DNA from: Amaricoccus sp.
GTDB taxonomy: Bacteria; Pseudomonadota; Alphaproteobacteria; Rhodobacterales; Rhodobacteraceae
Direction: 5' to 3'
DNA length: 64,000 nt
NCBI RefSeq assembly: GCF_017993425.1
Contig: NZ_JAGOMQ010000023.1
Span: 1-64,000 of the forward strand
Shown in pieces: positions 27,128 to 36,217 of this stretch (the first letter of the stretch is position 1; each line of letters starts with the position of its first letter). Under the pieces are notes generated by a model. The model saw nothing but the letters and a program-made list of their open reading frames with translations, did no database searches and had not been told where the DNA came from. Made by a program: the position numbers and the translations under genes.

Positions 27128-27881
27128 GTGACGTCAGCCCACGCTGGCCCTTGTAACCTCGCCGATGCATCGGTCGTCGTCGTCACTCCCTTGCTCGCGG
27201 TCAACACCCCGGCGGCGCTCTGGAACCATGCCGGCGCGGGGATCGAGGCGGCGGTCACCAAGGCGGCCCGGGCCAACGGCGTACCTCGACGCCATCCTGA
27301 TCGACCGGACCAGCGGCCGGGTCGAGCTGCCGAAGCCGGCGATCCTGTCGGCCGCCTCGAGCGCGCCGGCGGCCCCAGCCGCGGGCACGCTCGCGCTCTA
27401 CGCTCGGAGCCGGGCCGGCCAGCCCTGGCTCGATGCCATGCGATCCAACGGACGCGACTTCTCGCTGCAGCCGCATCTCGGGCTGGCGCGCCCGGCCAAC
27501 TGGCTGCCGTCGTCCGGCGCCACCGTCACCACCGAGGGCATGTCGAACTCGACGGTCGGCACCGTATCGACGCCGGGGCTCGCTGCCGGCTCGCTCGCGA
27601 CCAGCATGCGCCGCTGGCGGCTGACCTCGGCGGCGACGGCGGACTCGGCGTCCGACCAGCGCAGCGGGGTCTTCACCTGCTGGCGCGGCAACGCCGCCGG
27701 GCTCGGGGGCTGGACCTTCGTCACCCGCATTTCGCTCAGCATCCTGCAGGCAACCGGCATGGCCTTCTTCGGCCTCTACGGCTCGACCGCGGCGCTCGCC
27801 ACCACGCTCGCCTTGAGCGCCGTCGTCAGCTGTATCGGCATCGGCTTCCAGCGCGGCACCCAACGTCGCCGACCAGCCTGA
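27128..27881 (+). pseudogene. phage structural protein, frameshifted
   Basis: First part ADASVVVVTPLLAVNTPAAL; then a frame change at about 27285 to YLDAILIDRTSGRVELPKPA and onward: RAGQPWLDAMRSNGRDFSLQ, TSMRRWRLTSAATADSASDQ, RGNAAGLGGWTFVTRISLS. The second part resembles tail-fibre or tail-associated proteins of alphaproteobacterial phages. It ends at 27881, perhaps short of the normal C-terminus. With the terminase copies it marks an eroded prophage inside the composite. Confidence 0.6.
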
Positions 27882-28150
27882 TCGAGAGGTGACACGACAC
27901 CGACCGGCGGAGGAGCGCGTCTGCCACCCGCCACCCCTTGGTCTCATCGCGGCAGGCGTCCCCCACGGTCCGCCACGGCTAGAGCAAGTTGAAATTCCGC
28001 GCTGTTCTGTTAACGTCAAGCAGACCGCGCCAGAGCCGATCGCGTTGCCTCGAGCCGATTTGCCGCGCAATGCGGACCCGCTGGTGCCGAAACGCCCTTC
28101 CGCCGTCGCAAGCCTGAGAAGACACGCCATTCCAAGCGCTGGTCGGACCG
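27882..28150. other. gap upstream of the unknown cluster
   Basis: 269 bases without a gene. A TTGAAA at 27988-27993 with TAACGT 16 bases later is the only promoter-like pair noticed and is weak. This must include the promoter of the first gene of the cluster unless that lies further upstream. Confidence 0.3.
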
Positions 28151-29206
28151 ATGTTCATCTTCCTGGGTTGGGCCGTGGGGGTGCTCCTTGCCGCCGTTGT
28201 TGCCGTCCCCGGCTTCGTCGCCTTGGGGATCCCAGTCGCGACCCTCATCGGCGCGCTTGCGGCCTTGCCGCTCTCCGCAATCCTGCCGCTTCTGTCACCG
28301 ATCATCGCGGCGCTCGGTGCGCTCGGCGCCGCGCTGGCAGCACTCCTGGCTGGGCTCGGGGTCATCCTCGCGATCCTGCTGGTCCTGGTCGCGATCTTCA
28401 TCGCGTGCTTCCTTGCCTTCCTTCTCGGCTATGTGATCGCGACCTCCGGCGTCGGCGGCTCCTTCCCGGGCGTCCCCTTTCCCCGTCCGCCGAGGACCCT
28501 CCTGACACCGCCGGGCGGCATCGCGACGCCGACCACCGCTACGGCGGCCGAGTTCTTCGGACGGGGGTGGATGATCGGCCTCAACGCGGGATGCAATTTC
28601 GCCCTGCTCATGCTGCTCACGCCCTTCGATGCGGTCTGGGCGCCGCGCGTCGCTCTCTGGGCCTTCGTGCTCATCTCGCTCGCGGCCGTCGTGCCCGTGG
28701 CCGGCAACCGAGTGTTCCAGGGATTCCTGGGCTGGTCTGGCTGGCTCCTTCCGCTCGCCTGGCTCGGGACCTTTCCCGGTCTCGTCCTCTTCCTCTTCAA
28801 CGCGATCGCGTCGCGCTTCTCTCCGCCGTTGCCCGGTCTTCCGGCTCTGACCGTCACTGTCGACCCCACGACCGGCGTCGTCGAATCGGCCGAGGGATTC
28901 ATCACCCGACTCACGACGTTCGCCGGCGGCTTCACCCAAGGTAATTTCACCTTCTTGGTCTGGCCCACCGCGGCACGGGCAATCCTTCCAGCTGCCTTTG
29001 GGAGCCCTTCGGTCAGCACCCATGAGATCGGGCACTCCCTCAACACTGCCGCCATGGGCGGCGTCGTGCTCTGGATTAACGCGATCGACGAGAACCTCCT
29101 TCCCTTCCGCCGCAATGACCTAGCCTATGGCGAGCTCACCGCAGAGTCGCGTGCACAACTGTTCGGACCCGCCAGGCCTCGCTTCTTTGTTCGGCTGTGG
29201 TTCTGA
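28151..29206 (+). CDS. polytopic membrane protein with HEIGH metallopeptidase-like motif
   Basis: 351 residues. The first 100 residues are almost entirely hydrophobic (three or more membrane helices), followed by a Pro-rich loop, two more helices near 135-225 and a C-terminal segment. His291-Glu-Ile-Gly-His295 in STHEIGHSLNTAAMGG fits the HExxH zinc motif, with Glu and downstream acidic residues (NAIDEN) as possible third ligands. The metzincin third His is absent, so it is not a classical metzincin. The next gene starts in its stop codon. It may be a membrane protease that processes other cluster proteins; this is inferred. Confidence 0.6.
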   Translation: MFIFLGWAVGVLLAAVVAVPGFVALGIPVATLIGALAALPLSAILPLLSPIIAALGALGAALAALLAGLGVILAILLVLVAIFIACFLAFLLGYVIATSGVGGSFPGVPFPRPPRTLLTPPGGIATPTTATAAEFFGRGWMIGLNAGCNFALLMLLTPFDAVWAPRVALWAFVLISLAAVVPVAGNRVFQGFLGWSGWLLPLAWLGTFPGLVLFLFNAIASRFSPPLPGLPALTVTVDPTTGVVESAEGFITRLTTFAGGFTQGNFTFLVWPTAARAILPAAFGSPSVSTHEIGHSLNTAAMGGVVLWINAIDENLLPFRRNDLAYGELTAESRAQLFGPARPRFFVRLWF

Positions 29207-29640
29207 TGGCCGCGATCGAGACCTCGGCCCAGCCGGACTACGCGCTGACGATAGCGACCCCGAGCGATGCGGCACGGCTGCTGCGAACCCCGTCCGAGTG
29301 GTTCTGGCGGCATCCCGTGGTCGAGATCGGCCCGGCGTTCGGCACCGAGCGCCGTCGGAGGGCGACCGCGAAGCAGATGAGCGCCTTGCTCGGTGTCTGT
29401 GGCTGCCAGCCGGCCGCGCTCGCGGCCCTGGTCGTACTCGGCTTCCGCGCCTGGGTGGCCTTCACGGTGGGAAAGGCCGGGATCGGCACCATTGCAGGCG
29501 CGCTCGGCGCCGCCCTGGCCGCCGCGCTCCTGGCGAAGGCCGCGGCGCTGCTTCTCTCGCGTGGTTTTTTCGCCCTCGAGCTCCTGCGCCTCCTCGCGCG
29601 AGCGCGAGCGTCGATGCAAACGCCGGTGCCGCGCCGATGA
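29206..29640 (+). CDS. small membrane protein of the unknown cluster
   Basis: 144 residues from ATG 29206, which shares bases with the upstream stop (TGATG). An N-terminal soluble part (WFWRHPVVEIGPAFGTERRR) precedes about 70 hydrophobic residues (LLGVCGCQPAALAALVVLGF, then a Gly/Ala-rich helix pair). An in-frame start at 29197 is also possible. No family is recognised. It overlaps the next gene (ATGA), so it belongs to the operon. Confidence 0.6.
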   Translation: MAAIETSAQPDYALTIATPSDAARLLRTPSEWFWRHPVVEIGPAFGTERRRRATAKQMSALLGVCGCQPAALAALVVLGFRAWVAFTVGKAGIGTIAGALGAALAAALLAKAAALLLSRGFFALELLRLLARARASMQTPVPRR

Positions 29641-30389
29641 GCCGCTGCACGGAAATCGGCGACTGGTTCCGCGACTCGATCGAGCGGCCCCTCGAGCGCT
29701 TCCTCCGGAAGCTGGAACAGGAATGCTCCGAAATCCGGCAACCGATCGAAACCGAAATTCGCGTCCCCATCCAAAAGTCGCGCGAGGAGCAGGAGCAGCG
29801 GTGCGCCGCGCAGGAGTGCATCTGGTACTGCCTCTGCTGCAACAAGTGGATCTGCGCGATCGTCACCGTGATCCTGACCTTCATCGAGTGGCTCGTTCAG
29901 TCGGTCGTCGAATGGCTGGTCGAGACGATCTGCAAGATCCTCGTCATCATCCTCAAGACCATTGTGATGATCGTCGTTTCGGTAGTGAAGTGGCTTGTCC
30001 TGGCGGTCGTCTGCGTCCTCGAGGCGCTCTGCCAAGCCATGATCCTGCTCGCGGCGTTCGCTGTCCTCGCCATGCTTCTGGCGATCGCCTCGATACCAAT
30101 CCCGCTCCTCGCGCCGCTCGTCGCCGCGCTCCTGCCGGCGACGGCGATCGTGGCACTAGCGACGCTCCTGCTTGCTAAGCTTCTTTGCGAGATGACCTGG
30201 TGTCGACTGGTCGGACTGATCGGCTGGGCGCTGAAATGGGCGATCGCGATCGGTGCCGCACTCGCCGTCGCCTTCCTCTCCATCGGCACCGGCTGGGCCT
30301 CCGCAGTCTATGGCGGCCTCGTGGCCGCCCTCATGATCGCGATCGAGATCGGAAGCTGCCGGCTTCCGCCGATGCGCTCGTTGCCATGA
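29637..30389 (+). CDS. Cys/Trp-rich polytopic membrane protein
   Basis: 250 residues. An amphipathic charged N-terminus (WFRDSIERPLERFLRKLEQE, Glu/Arg/Gln-rich to residue 55) is followed by the Cys cluster CIWYCLCCNKWIC near 61-73. A long run of Trp/Val-rich helices (FIEWLVQSVVEWLVETICKI, VVSVVKWLVLAVVCVLEALC) comes next, with further membrane helices to the end. The regular spacing of W-L-V and acidic residues suggests repeated amphipathic helices. I recall similar sequences only as uncharacterised proteins. Its length and operon position (ATGA overlap upstream) are clear; its function is not. Confidence 0.65.
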   Translation: MSRCTEIGDWFRDSIERPLERFLRKLEQECSEIRQPIETEIRVPIQKSREEQEQRCAAQECIWYCLCCNKWICAIVTVILTFIEWLVQSVVEWLVETICKILVIILKTIVMIVVSVVKWLVLAVVCVLEALCQAMILLAAFAVLAMLLAIASIPIPLLAPLVAALLPATAIVALATLLLAKLLCEMTWCRLVGLIGWALKWAIAIGAALAVAFLSIGTGWASAVYGGLVAALMIAIEIGSCRLPPMRSLP

Positions 30390-30827
30390 AGGCCGCGCGC
30401 CTCGGCCTAGACCTTCGTCCGCATTGCAATGGGCCAAGCCTCCTGTGGAGCCAGGCAGGCGACGATGCCCGAGGGTCGGTCTTTCCATCGCAGACGACAC
30501 CTCAAGCCATGAGGAGCACGAACTCATGGCGATGCTTCGGTTTGGTCGGGGAACCAGGCGATCGTCTCGATCTCGATGCGCGGCTTGAATGGCCTGCCGG
30601 CCGCGCTCCGGCCTAGCGAGCGAAAAAATGGTGGCGCGGCGGCCCGGGCATGAAAATGGCGAGACGCCTGCGACACCTCGTGGTAGGATCGTGCAGTGCG
30701 TGTCACCGGCCGTCAGTTTTAGGTATTCTACATTCTGATAGCCGCCAGCCTTTGTCCGCGTAGCGCTCTCGTCAGTTTCTTTCCGCCCTGTTGACGGCCG
30801 AGGTCCCGTCGCGATTGGGTTTTGCCC
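30390..30827. other. 438-base gap inside the unknown cluster
   Basis: No convincing gene. Frames here are short and lack ribosome sites. An AT-richer segment at 30715-30745 could hold a promoter for the following gene. Confidence 0.4.
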
Positions 30828-32894
30828 ATGCCGTGCAGCATCAACATCGTCAGCATCAATGCGGTCACGCCCTTCGGCGGCGTGGGGCCGACGCGACTGC
30901 GCGTCGCAGGAAGGGCGACCCTTTGCCCGGTCGTCGAGATCGTCCCCGGGATCACCGGTGGGATTACCGCCTCGGTCGACGCGAACGAAACCTTCCTGTT
31001 CGACGTGCCGCTGACCGCGGCGGTGCAGGTCGGCGACCAGGTCACCGTCACGGTACGGTGCGCGGGCAACCCGGCCTGCTTCGATACGAAGGTCGAGGCG
31101 CTGAAGGGCTGCGAGATTGTCCTCTCGGCCGTGAGCGGGATCGTGCAGCGCGGCAGCCTTGTGCCGGCGCGCCTCCGGGTCGAAGGGACTCTCTTCGGTT
31201 GTCCGAGCGACCTGATATCCTTCGAGACCTTTCCGGCGGTCATCGCGCCCGTCAGCCGCATGGTGAACCCCAGGACTGGGACGATCGACGAGCAGATCGA
31301 TCTCGTCGACCTCGTCGCTTGCAGTGACAAGATCGGGCTCGTGGCGAAGTGCGTGGACCCCGCCGACCCGTCCGGCCCGGGTGGCTGTTCCGATCGCCTG
31401 ACTGTCGAACTTCCCTGCCCGCAGTGCGTGCGGGCGACCATCCATCCGACCGTCAGTCCCTGCTTTGGAACCCCTCCCCAAGCGACCGTCACGCTCGATG
31501 CCCAGGTCAGCCTGCCTGGGCCAGGCCAGGGAATTTTCCGGTGGGACTTCGGCGACGGGTCGCAGAGCGCGGACTTCATGCTGGCGTTTCCCGGCGCTCC
31601 GGCGGCCTCGGTGGCGGCGCCGCAGGTCACGCACGACTATCCTGTGGGGGTCTACATCGTCGAGCTGCGCCGGATCGACGTCGGTGAGTGCCCGCCGGTG
31701 CAGAGCACGATCCGGGTCAACTGCAGCCGCTGCCCGCAGGTCAGCGTTTCGGTCGCCGTCGGTCCCTGCGAAACCAGCGGGCCCGAGACGGACTTCCGCC
31801 GCGTGATCTACAGCGTCAGGTTCAATCCGCCGCTGCAGGTCGGCGACACCGCCTACGCCACCTTCTCCTATGGCGGTAAGGACGTGAACGGCGCCCTTAG
31901 CGGACAGACGAGCGTCACCGGCAACATGCCGCTCGACTGGCCGATCTTTCTCAAGCACCGCCCGATCGACTATGCCTCGACGGTCACGGTGACGATCGTC
32001 GATCAGGCAGGTGTCCTCCTCTGCAATCCGCCGCTGCCGGCTTTTGCGTTCAACACCGGGCAGTCGGGCGTCGTCCAGGTCGAGGAATGCCTTCCCTGCC
32101 CGGTTGGCGTCCACGTCGAATTTGGCCCGACCCAGCTGCCCGCCCCGCACCGTGAGCTTGTCGGCCGCGTCGAATGGCCTTCCCCGCCGCCTGCACAGCC
32201 CCCGACGCCGACCGGCTGGGACTGGAAGGTCACTCTGCCTGGCGGCCGCGAAGCCTCGATCCTCAATGGGCCGGGGACGGTGCGGACCGACAGCGGCTGG
32301 ATCGGCAACGGGAGCACCGGCGGCGCGATCGATTTCACGGCCGGGGGCGCATACGGCGTGGGCGCGACGGCCCGTTTCGCACCGGACGCCGGTCTCCCGG
32401 TCTGCAATTTGACCGGGTCGCGAGGGATCCCGGTCGATGGGCCACCCGACACTCCGTCAGACGGAAACGGTAGCGGTCAGATCCCGCCCCCGCGAACCGG
32501 GTCGATTTCCTGTGACATCTTGCTGGTCATCAGCATCATCCTGATCCTGGTCGGTTCGATCGTCATCGTCGTCGGCGTCTGCGTCGGCTATCCCGTCGTC
32601 TGGATCATCGGGATCGTGATCACCGTGGTAGGGCTGATCCTCTTCCTGATCTGGACGATCATCTGCGCGAGCCAGACGCTCTGCGGCATTGTACTCACCG
32701 TCTACTGCATCCTGGACTGGATCGTCAAAGTCGGCTGGATCGTCGCCCTCGTCGCCGGGATTGTGGGCGGCCAGACATGCGGCCTCGCGGGATTCGCGGC
32801 CTGGGGCGGCTGGGGCGCCCTCCTGTCGTGGTACCAGACCGTGATGTTCCGGATCGGCTGCCAGCCCATCGACTGCACGCAGACACGGCCATGA
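30828..32894 (+). CDS. PKD/Ig-like, CxxC-module membrane protein
   Basis: 688 residues from ATG 30828 (a TTG at 30822 would add two). The extracytoplasmic part is built of beta-sandwich modules. One is a clear PKD domain, GIFRWDFGDGSQS near residue 236 with VTHDYPVGVYIVELRRI. Three modules open with a CxxC: CPQCVRATIHPTV, CSRCPQVSVSVAV and CLPCPVGVHVEFG. From about residue 562 there are several membrane helices (CDILLVISIILILVGSIVIV and following) with further Cys. There is no N-terminal signal peptide, so the topology is unusual. It is likely a surface or envelope scaffold; the partner is unknown. Its stop overlaps the next start. Confidence 0.7.
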   Translation: MPCSINIVSINAVTPFGGVGPTRLRVAGRATLCPVVEIVPGITGGITASVDANETFLFDVPLTAAVQVGDQVTVTVRCAGNPACFDTKVEALKGCEIVLSAVSGIVQRGSLVPARLRVEGTLFGCPSDLISFETFPAVIAPVSRMVNPRTGTIDEQIDLVDLVACSDKIGLVAKCVDPADPSGPGGCSDRLTVELPCPQCVRATIHPTVSPCFGTPPQATVTLDAQVSLPGPGQGIFRWDFGDGSQSADFMLAFPGAPAASVAAPQVTHDYPVGVYIVELRRIDVGECPPVQSTIRVNCSRCPQVSVSVAVGPCETSGPETDFRRVIYSVRFNPPLQVGDTAYATFSYGGKDVNGALSGQTSVTGNMPLDWPIFLKHRPIDYASTVTVTIVDQAGVLLCNPPLPAFAFNTGQSGVVQVEECLPCPVGVHVEFGPTQLPAPHRELVGRVEWPSPPPAQPPTPTGWDWKVTLPGGREASILNGPGTVRTDSGWIGNGSTGGAIDFTAGGAYGVGATARFAPDAGLPVCNLTGSRGIPVDGPPDTPSDGNGSGQIPPPRTGSISCDILLVISIILILVGSIVIVVGVCVGYPVVWIIGIVITVVGLILFLIWTIICASQTLCGIVLTVYCILDWIVKVGWIVALVAGIVGGQTCGLAGFAAWGGWGALLSWYQTVMFRIGCQPIDCTQTRP

Positions 32895-33520
32895 GCGCGG
32901 TCGATTCCGTCGCCCTGCGGACCGAGCTTCTCTACCTCATGCAGCTCGGTCTCGGGATCTTCTGGCTGATCGCGGCGATCGCCAAGCTGCGCTCGCCGCG
33001 GGCCGCGAAGCGCACGGTTCGGAATCTCCTCTTCGGACGCGGTGGTGGCGCGGTGGCGCGCGGCCCGCGGAGCGTGGTCGGGGCGGTCATCGCGGTCGAG
33101 ACCGCCGTCGGGCTGATGCTTCTGAGTGGCTGGCAGGCTCGGCCCGCGGCCCTCGTGAGCTTGGCCATGCTTGTCGGCTTCATCGGCGTGCTGGTCGCCG
33201 ACGCGATGCAGGGAAGTCGTGCGCATGGAAATCGTACGGCGGCCGCTCCGGCAGGGGGATGCGGCTGCCTAGGCGCCCTTCGCGGCGAACGGCCCGGTTC
33301 GAGCTCCGGCGTCGGGCTGGCGCGAGGCGGACTTCCCGCGGCCATCGCGCGCAACTTCTTCCTCGCGGTCGTCTCACTCGGGGTAGCCTCCGGGGTGCAC
33401 GGAGCCTGCGCCTGTGCGGCCTTCGACCATTACGATTCGTCCACGCGGCTCGTGCGCGCCGCCCCGCAGATCGATGGAAAGCCGGCTGTCATTTTCGGAA
33501 GGAGCGCGCGACATGCCTGA
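32891..33520 (+). CDS. MauE/DoxX-like membrane protein
   Basis: 209 residues, starting in the upstream stop (ATGA). Four membrane helices: LYLMQLGLGIFWLIAAIAKL, VVGAVIAVETAVGLMLLSGW, ALVSLAMLVGFIGVLVADAM and NFFLAVVSLGVASG. Between helices three and four is GGCGCLGAL, like the CGCFG motif of MauE proteins, which support disulfide chemistry. A further Cys pair ACACAAF follows the last helix. Next to Cys-rich neighbours, a role in forming their disulfides is attractive; this is inference. Confidence 0.65.
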   Translation: MSAVDSVALRTELLYLMQLGLGIFWLIAAIAKLRSPRAAKRTVRNLLFGRGGGAVARGPRSVVGAVIAVETAVGLMLLSGWQARPAALVSLAMLVGFIGVLVADAMQGSRAHGNRTAAAPAGGCGCLGALRGERPGSSSGVGLARGGLPAAIARNFFLAVVSLGVASGVHGACACAAFDHYDSSTRLVRAAPQIDGKPAVIFGRSARHA

Positions 33521-36110
33521 GGTCCCGATCGACCGCCTGAACCTCCATGACAGCCGCGAAGTCCTGTCGGCCATAGGCATCGTCCCGCCGTTCGCCTGCG
33601 GCACGGTCGTCACCGTGGTCGGGTTCGTTCCGCACGCCATGATCGAGCTCGAGATCGACGGTGTCGCCATGCCGCCGCAGCAGGCCGGCTTCCCCGATCC
33701 GATCGGCTACTCGTTCACCTCCGTCGGACCGCTGAAAGCCGGGCAGGTTCTGAGGGCGAGGCAGATCGTCGACGGGGTGCCTGGTCCTTGGGCAAATGCA
33801 ACCGTGATCGACTTCCACGACCTCTACCCGGCCGGGCTTCCGCGGCCGCAGATCTCGCCGGATCCGGTCTTCGAGTGCGGCTCGCGCACCGGGGTCGGCA
33901 ATCTCCTGACCGGCTGCAACGCCTGGATCACCGCCGACGGCGTCGAGGTCGGACGCCAGAATGGTGCAACGGCGCAGCAGGGCATCAACGTCAATCCCGA
34001 CTACGGCCTCGCCCAGCGGGTGCGGGCCTGGGCCGAGCTCTGCGGCGAGCCAAGCCCGCCCTCTGTCGAATGGTTGACGGGCGCGCCGCCGAACCCGGTG
34101 CCGGCACCTGGCGTGGACCCGGTTTATGCCGGTGCCGAGCGGATCGCGGTGAACAAGCTCGTGAACGGCGCTCGGTTCACGGTCGAGCGTGGCGGCACGG
34201 TTGTCGGGCCGATCCGCACCTGGGGGATCCTCCACTTCGTGCCGGCCTCGCCCGCGACGGCCGAAGGAGAGAAGATCCTCGTCGCGCAGACCATGTGCCC
34301 GTTCAATCCGCCGTCGCCACCCGGGGTCGTCGTCGTCGAGGCCTGCTCGAAGATGCCGGCACCCGAGGTTGCCCCGATCCAGGCCGGGGACACCGCCATC
34401 CTGGTGACCGGATGGGCGGCGGGCGCCCGGATCAAGGTCTACCAGAACGCCGTCAAGATTGGCGACGGCGGCCCGCCCGTGGTCGCCACAAAGCCGATCG
34501 CCGGCACCAGTCCGGTCTATGTCCAACAGATCGTCGGCAGTTGCGTCGGCGCCACCGCACGTCAGATCGATCCGCGCTGCGTTGCGCCGCCGGTCGGTGC
34601 CGATCCCGCCGGCCTCGACCTCTTCCCAGTCAGTGAGGTCGACTTCACGGACGGCGTAGACGTGCGGGGCAGCGTCTTCTATCCGGCAGAGGATGACGGC
34701 ACTGGCCAGCCGTTCAACCAGCGGCTCGCCAAGCTGGGACGCTCGCCGATCGTGTTCCTCGCCCATGGCAACCATGCGACCGTCCATGACCCCGCGGACC
34801 GGAATCGGGAGGATTGCCCCGGCGGACTAATCGCCGGGCCGGGGTGGTTGCCGATTCCGAACCACAAGGGCTACCGCTTCCTGCAGCGACAACTGGCTCG
34901 CCTCGGGGTGATCGCCGCCTCCCTCGACTGCAACGCTACCAACTGCGTCAACCTCACCTCGGCCAACATCGACGCCCGTGCGGATCTCCTGTTGGGCGCC
35001 GTGGCACATTTCCAGGGTCTCGACACCGGCGGTGACGCGATCTTCGGCGGGCGGATCGACTTTACCCGGGTCGGGCTCTTCGGCCATTCGCGCGGCGGCG
35101 AGGCTGTGGTCGTTGCCGGCAACCAGGCGAACCGCGCGCTTGGAGTCGACATTCGCGCCGTCCTCTCGCTCGCACCGACGAACTTCTTCGGAAATCAGCC
35201 CGACGGCTACGCCTTTATGACGATCCTGCCGGCCGGCGACGGCGACGTCACGGACAATGGCGGCGCCGGGTTCTACGACCAGCTGCGCCCTGCGCCGTTC
35301 AAGAGCCAAGTATATGTCGACTTTGCCGGCCACAACTATTTCAACAGAGAGTGGGTCACCGACGAGGAAGGGAGGCTCCCCCCTGACATCCTCGACAGAA
35401 GCGCCCACGAGCGAATTCTTTCCGGATACGGCATCGCATTCTACCGCAGCTTCCTCCTCGATCATGCGCTGACCGGCTATCTCACCTACCGGCAGCATCC
35501 CCCGGGCTTCGACCCAAGGCATGTGCATCTCTCCTTTGAATGGAAGGAGCAGATGACGGTGGACGATCACGAGCAGGCGAACGGCATCGTCAAGAACACC
35601 CTCGATCAGCCAACATCGCAGTCGGCGGCGCTGACCGTGGAGGAATACGAGCTCTGGCAAGGCGCTGCCGGTGGCTATCGCACCGATAGCTTCTGGGGTA
35701 TGTCGAACGGAATGGTCGTTGAGGGGGCCGGCGTCTTCCGCAGCGGCCTCGCCAAGCCGCTCGACCTCGGCCCGAACAGCGGTCGCGAAATCTGGCTGCG
35801 GGTCGCGGAGGTTTCGGACGGCGGCGGGAATCCCCCGGCGGGCGTCGCGTTCGACCTTGGGGTGGAGGATGGCCATGGCTCGGTCGCGTGGATCTCTTCC
35901 GACGACATCGGACCGGTGCCGCGCCCCTTCGACCATGCCCTCACCGCCACGAAGTCGATGCTGACGACGCTGCGCTTCCCGCCGCGATGCCTGCGCGCCG
36001 AGGGCCCGAGGTTTGACCCGTCGGACATTAGGGCGATCTTGATCAGGGCCGATGGCCACGCCAGGAACGGGATCGCGTTCGACGTCTTGCAGGTCGTCCG
36101 CGAGCCATGA
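33513..36110 (+). CDS. large alpha/beta hydrolase with N-terminal beta modules
   Basis: 865 residues. The ribosome site AAGGAG and ATG 33513 fix the start, overlapping the previous gene by eight bases. Residues 1-380 are beta-rich repeats with paired Cys (VFECGSRTGVGNLLTGCNAW; VVVVEACSKMPAPEVAPIQA). Residues 400-680 form an alpha/beta hydrolase: RSPIVFLAHGNHA oxyanion strand, nucleophile elbow GHSRGGEAVV (Ser526) and VDFAGHNYFNREW with the probable catalytic His607. A C-terminal beta domain follows (GREIWLRVAEVSDGG). No signal peptide is seen. It resembles a lipase/esterase or polyester-hydrolase-type enzyme; the substrate is unknown. Confidence 0.8.
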   Translation: MPEVPIDRLNLHDSREVLSAIGIVPPFACGTVVTVVGFVPHAMIELEIDGVAMPPQQAGFPDPIGYSFTSVGPLKAGQVLRARQIVDGVPGPWANATVIDFHDLYPAGLPRPQISPDPVFECGSRTGVGNLLTGCNAWITADGVEVGRQNGATAQQGINVNPDYGLAQRVRAWAELCGEPSPPSVEWLTGAPPNPVPAPGVDPVYAGAERIAVNKLVNGARFTVERGGTVVGPIRTWGILHFVPASPATAEGEKILVAQTMCPFNPPSPPGVVVVEACSKMPAPEVAPIQAGDTAILVTGWAAGARIKVYQNAVKIGDGGPPVVATKPIAGTSPVYVQQIVGSCVGATARQIDPRCVAPPVGADPAGLDLFPVSEVDFTDGVDVRGSVFYPAEDDGTGQPFNQRLAKLGRSPIVFLAHGNHATVHDPADRNREDCPGGLIAGPGWLPIPNHKGYRFLQRQLARLGVIAASLDCNATNCVNLTSANIDARADLLLGAVAHFQGLDTGGDAIFGGRIDFTRVGLFGHSRGGEAVVVAGNQANRALGVDIRAVLSLAPTNFFGNQPDGYAFMTILPAGDGDVTDNGGAGFYDQLRPAPFKSQVYVDFAGHNYFNREWVTDEEGRLPPDILDRSAHERILSGYGIAFYRSFLLDHALTGYLTYRQHPPGFDPRHVHLSFEWKEQMTVDDHEQANGIVKNTLDQPTSQSAALTVEEYELWQGAAGGYRTDSFWGMSNGMVVEGAGVFRSGLAKPLDLGPNSGREIWLRVAEVSDGGGNPPAGVAFDLGVEDGHGSVAWISSDDIGPVPRPFDHALTATKSMLTTLRFPPRCLRAEGPRFDPSDIRAILIRADGHARNGIAFDVLQVVREP

Positions 36111-36217
36111 GGCTGGGGCGAACAACAGGTCGGACAGCGGCGCGCCTGTTCGTCCTATCGCTCGCTGCGGCCACGCCGTGCTATGATTCCGCGCCGTCCT
36201 TCGGAGGAGGACATGCC

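Noticed and set aside
30156-32150. 664-codon minus-strand frame
   Set aside because: Antisense to the PKD/CxxC protein; Arg/Asp/His-rich, with no domain or ribosome site.
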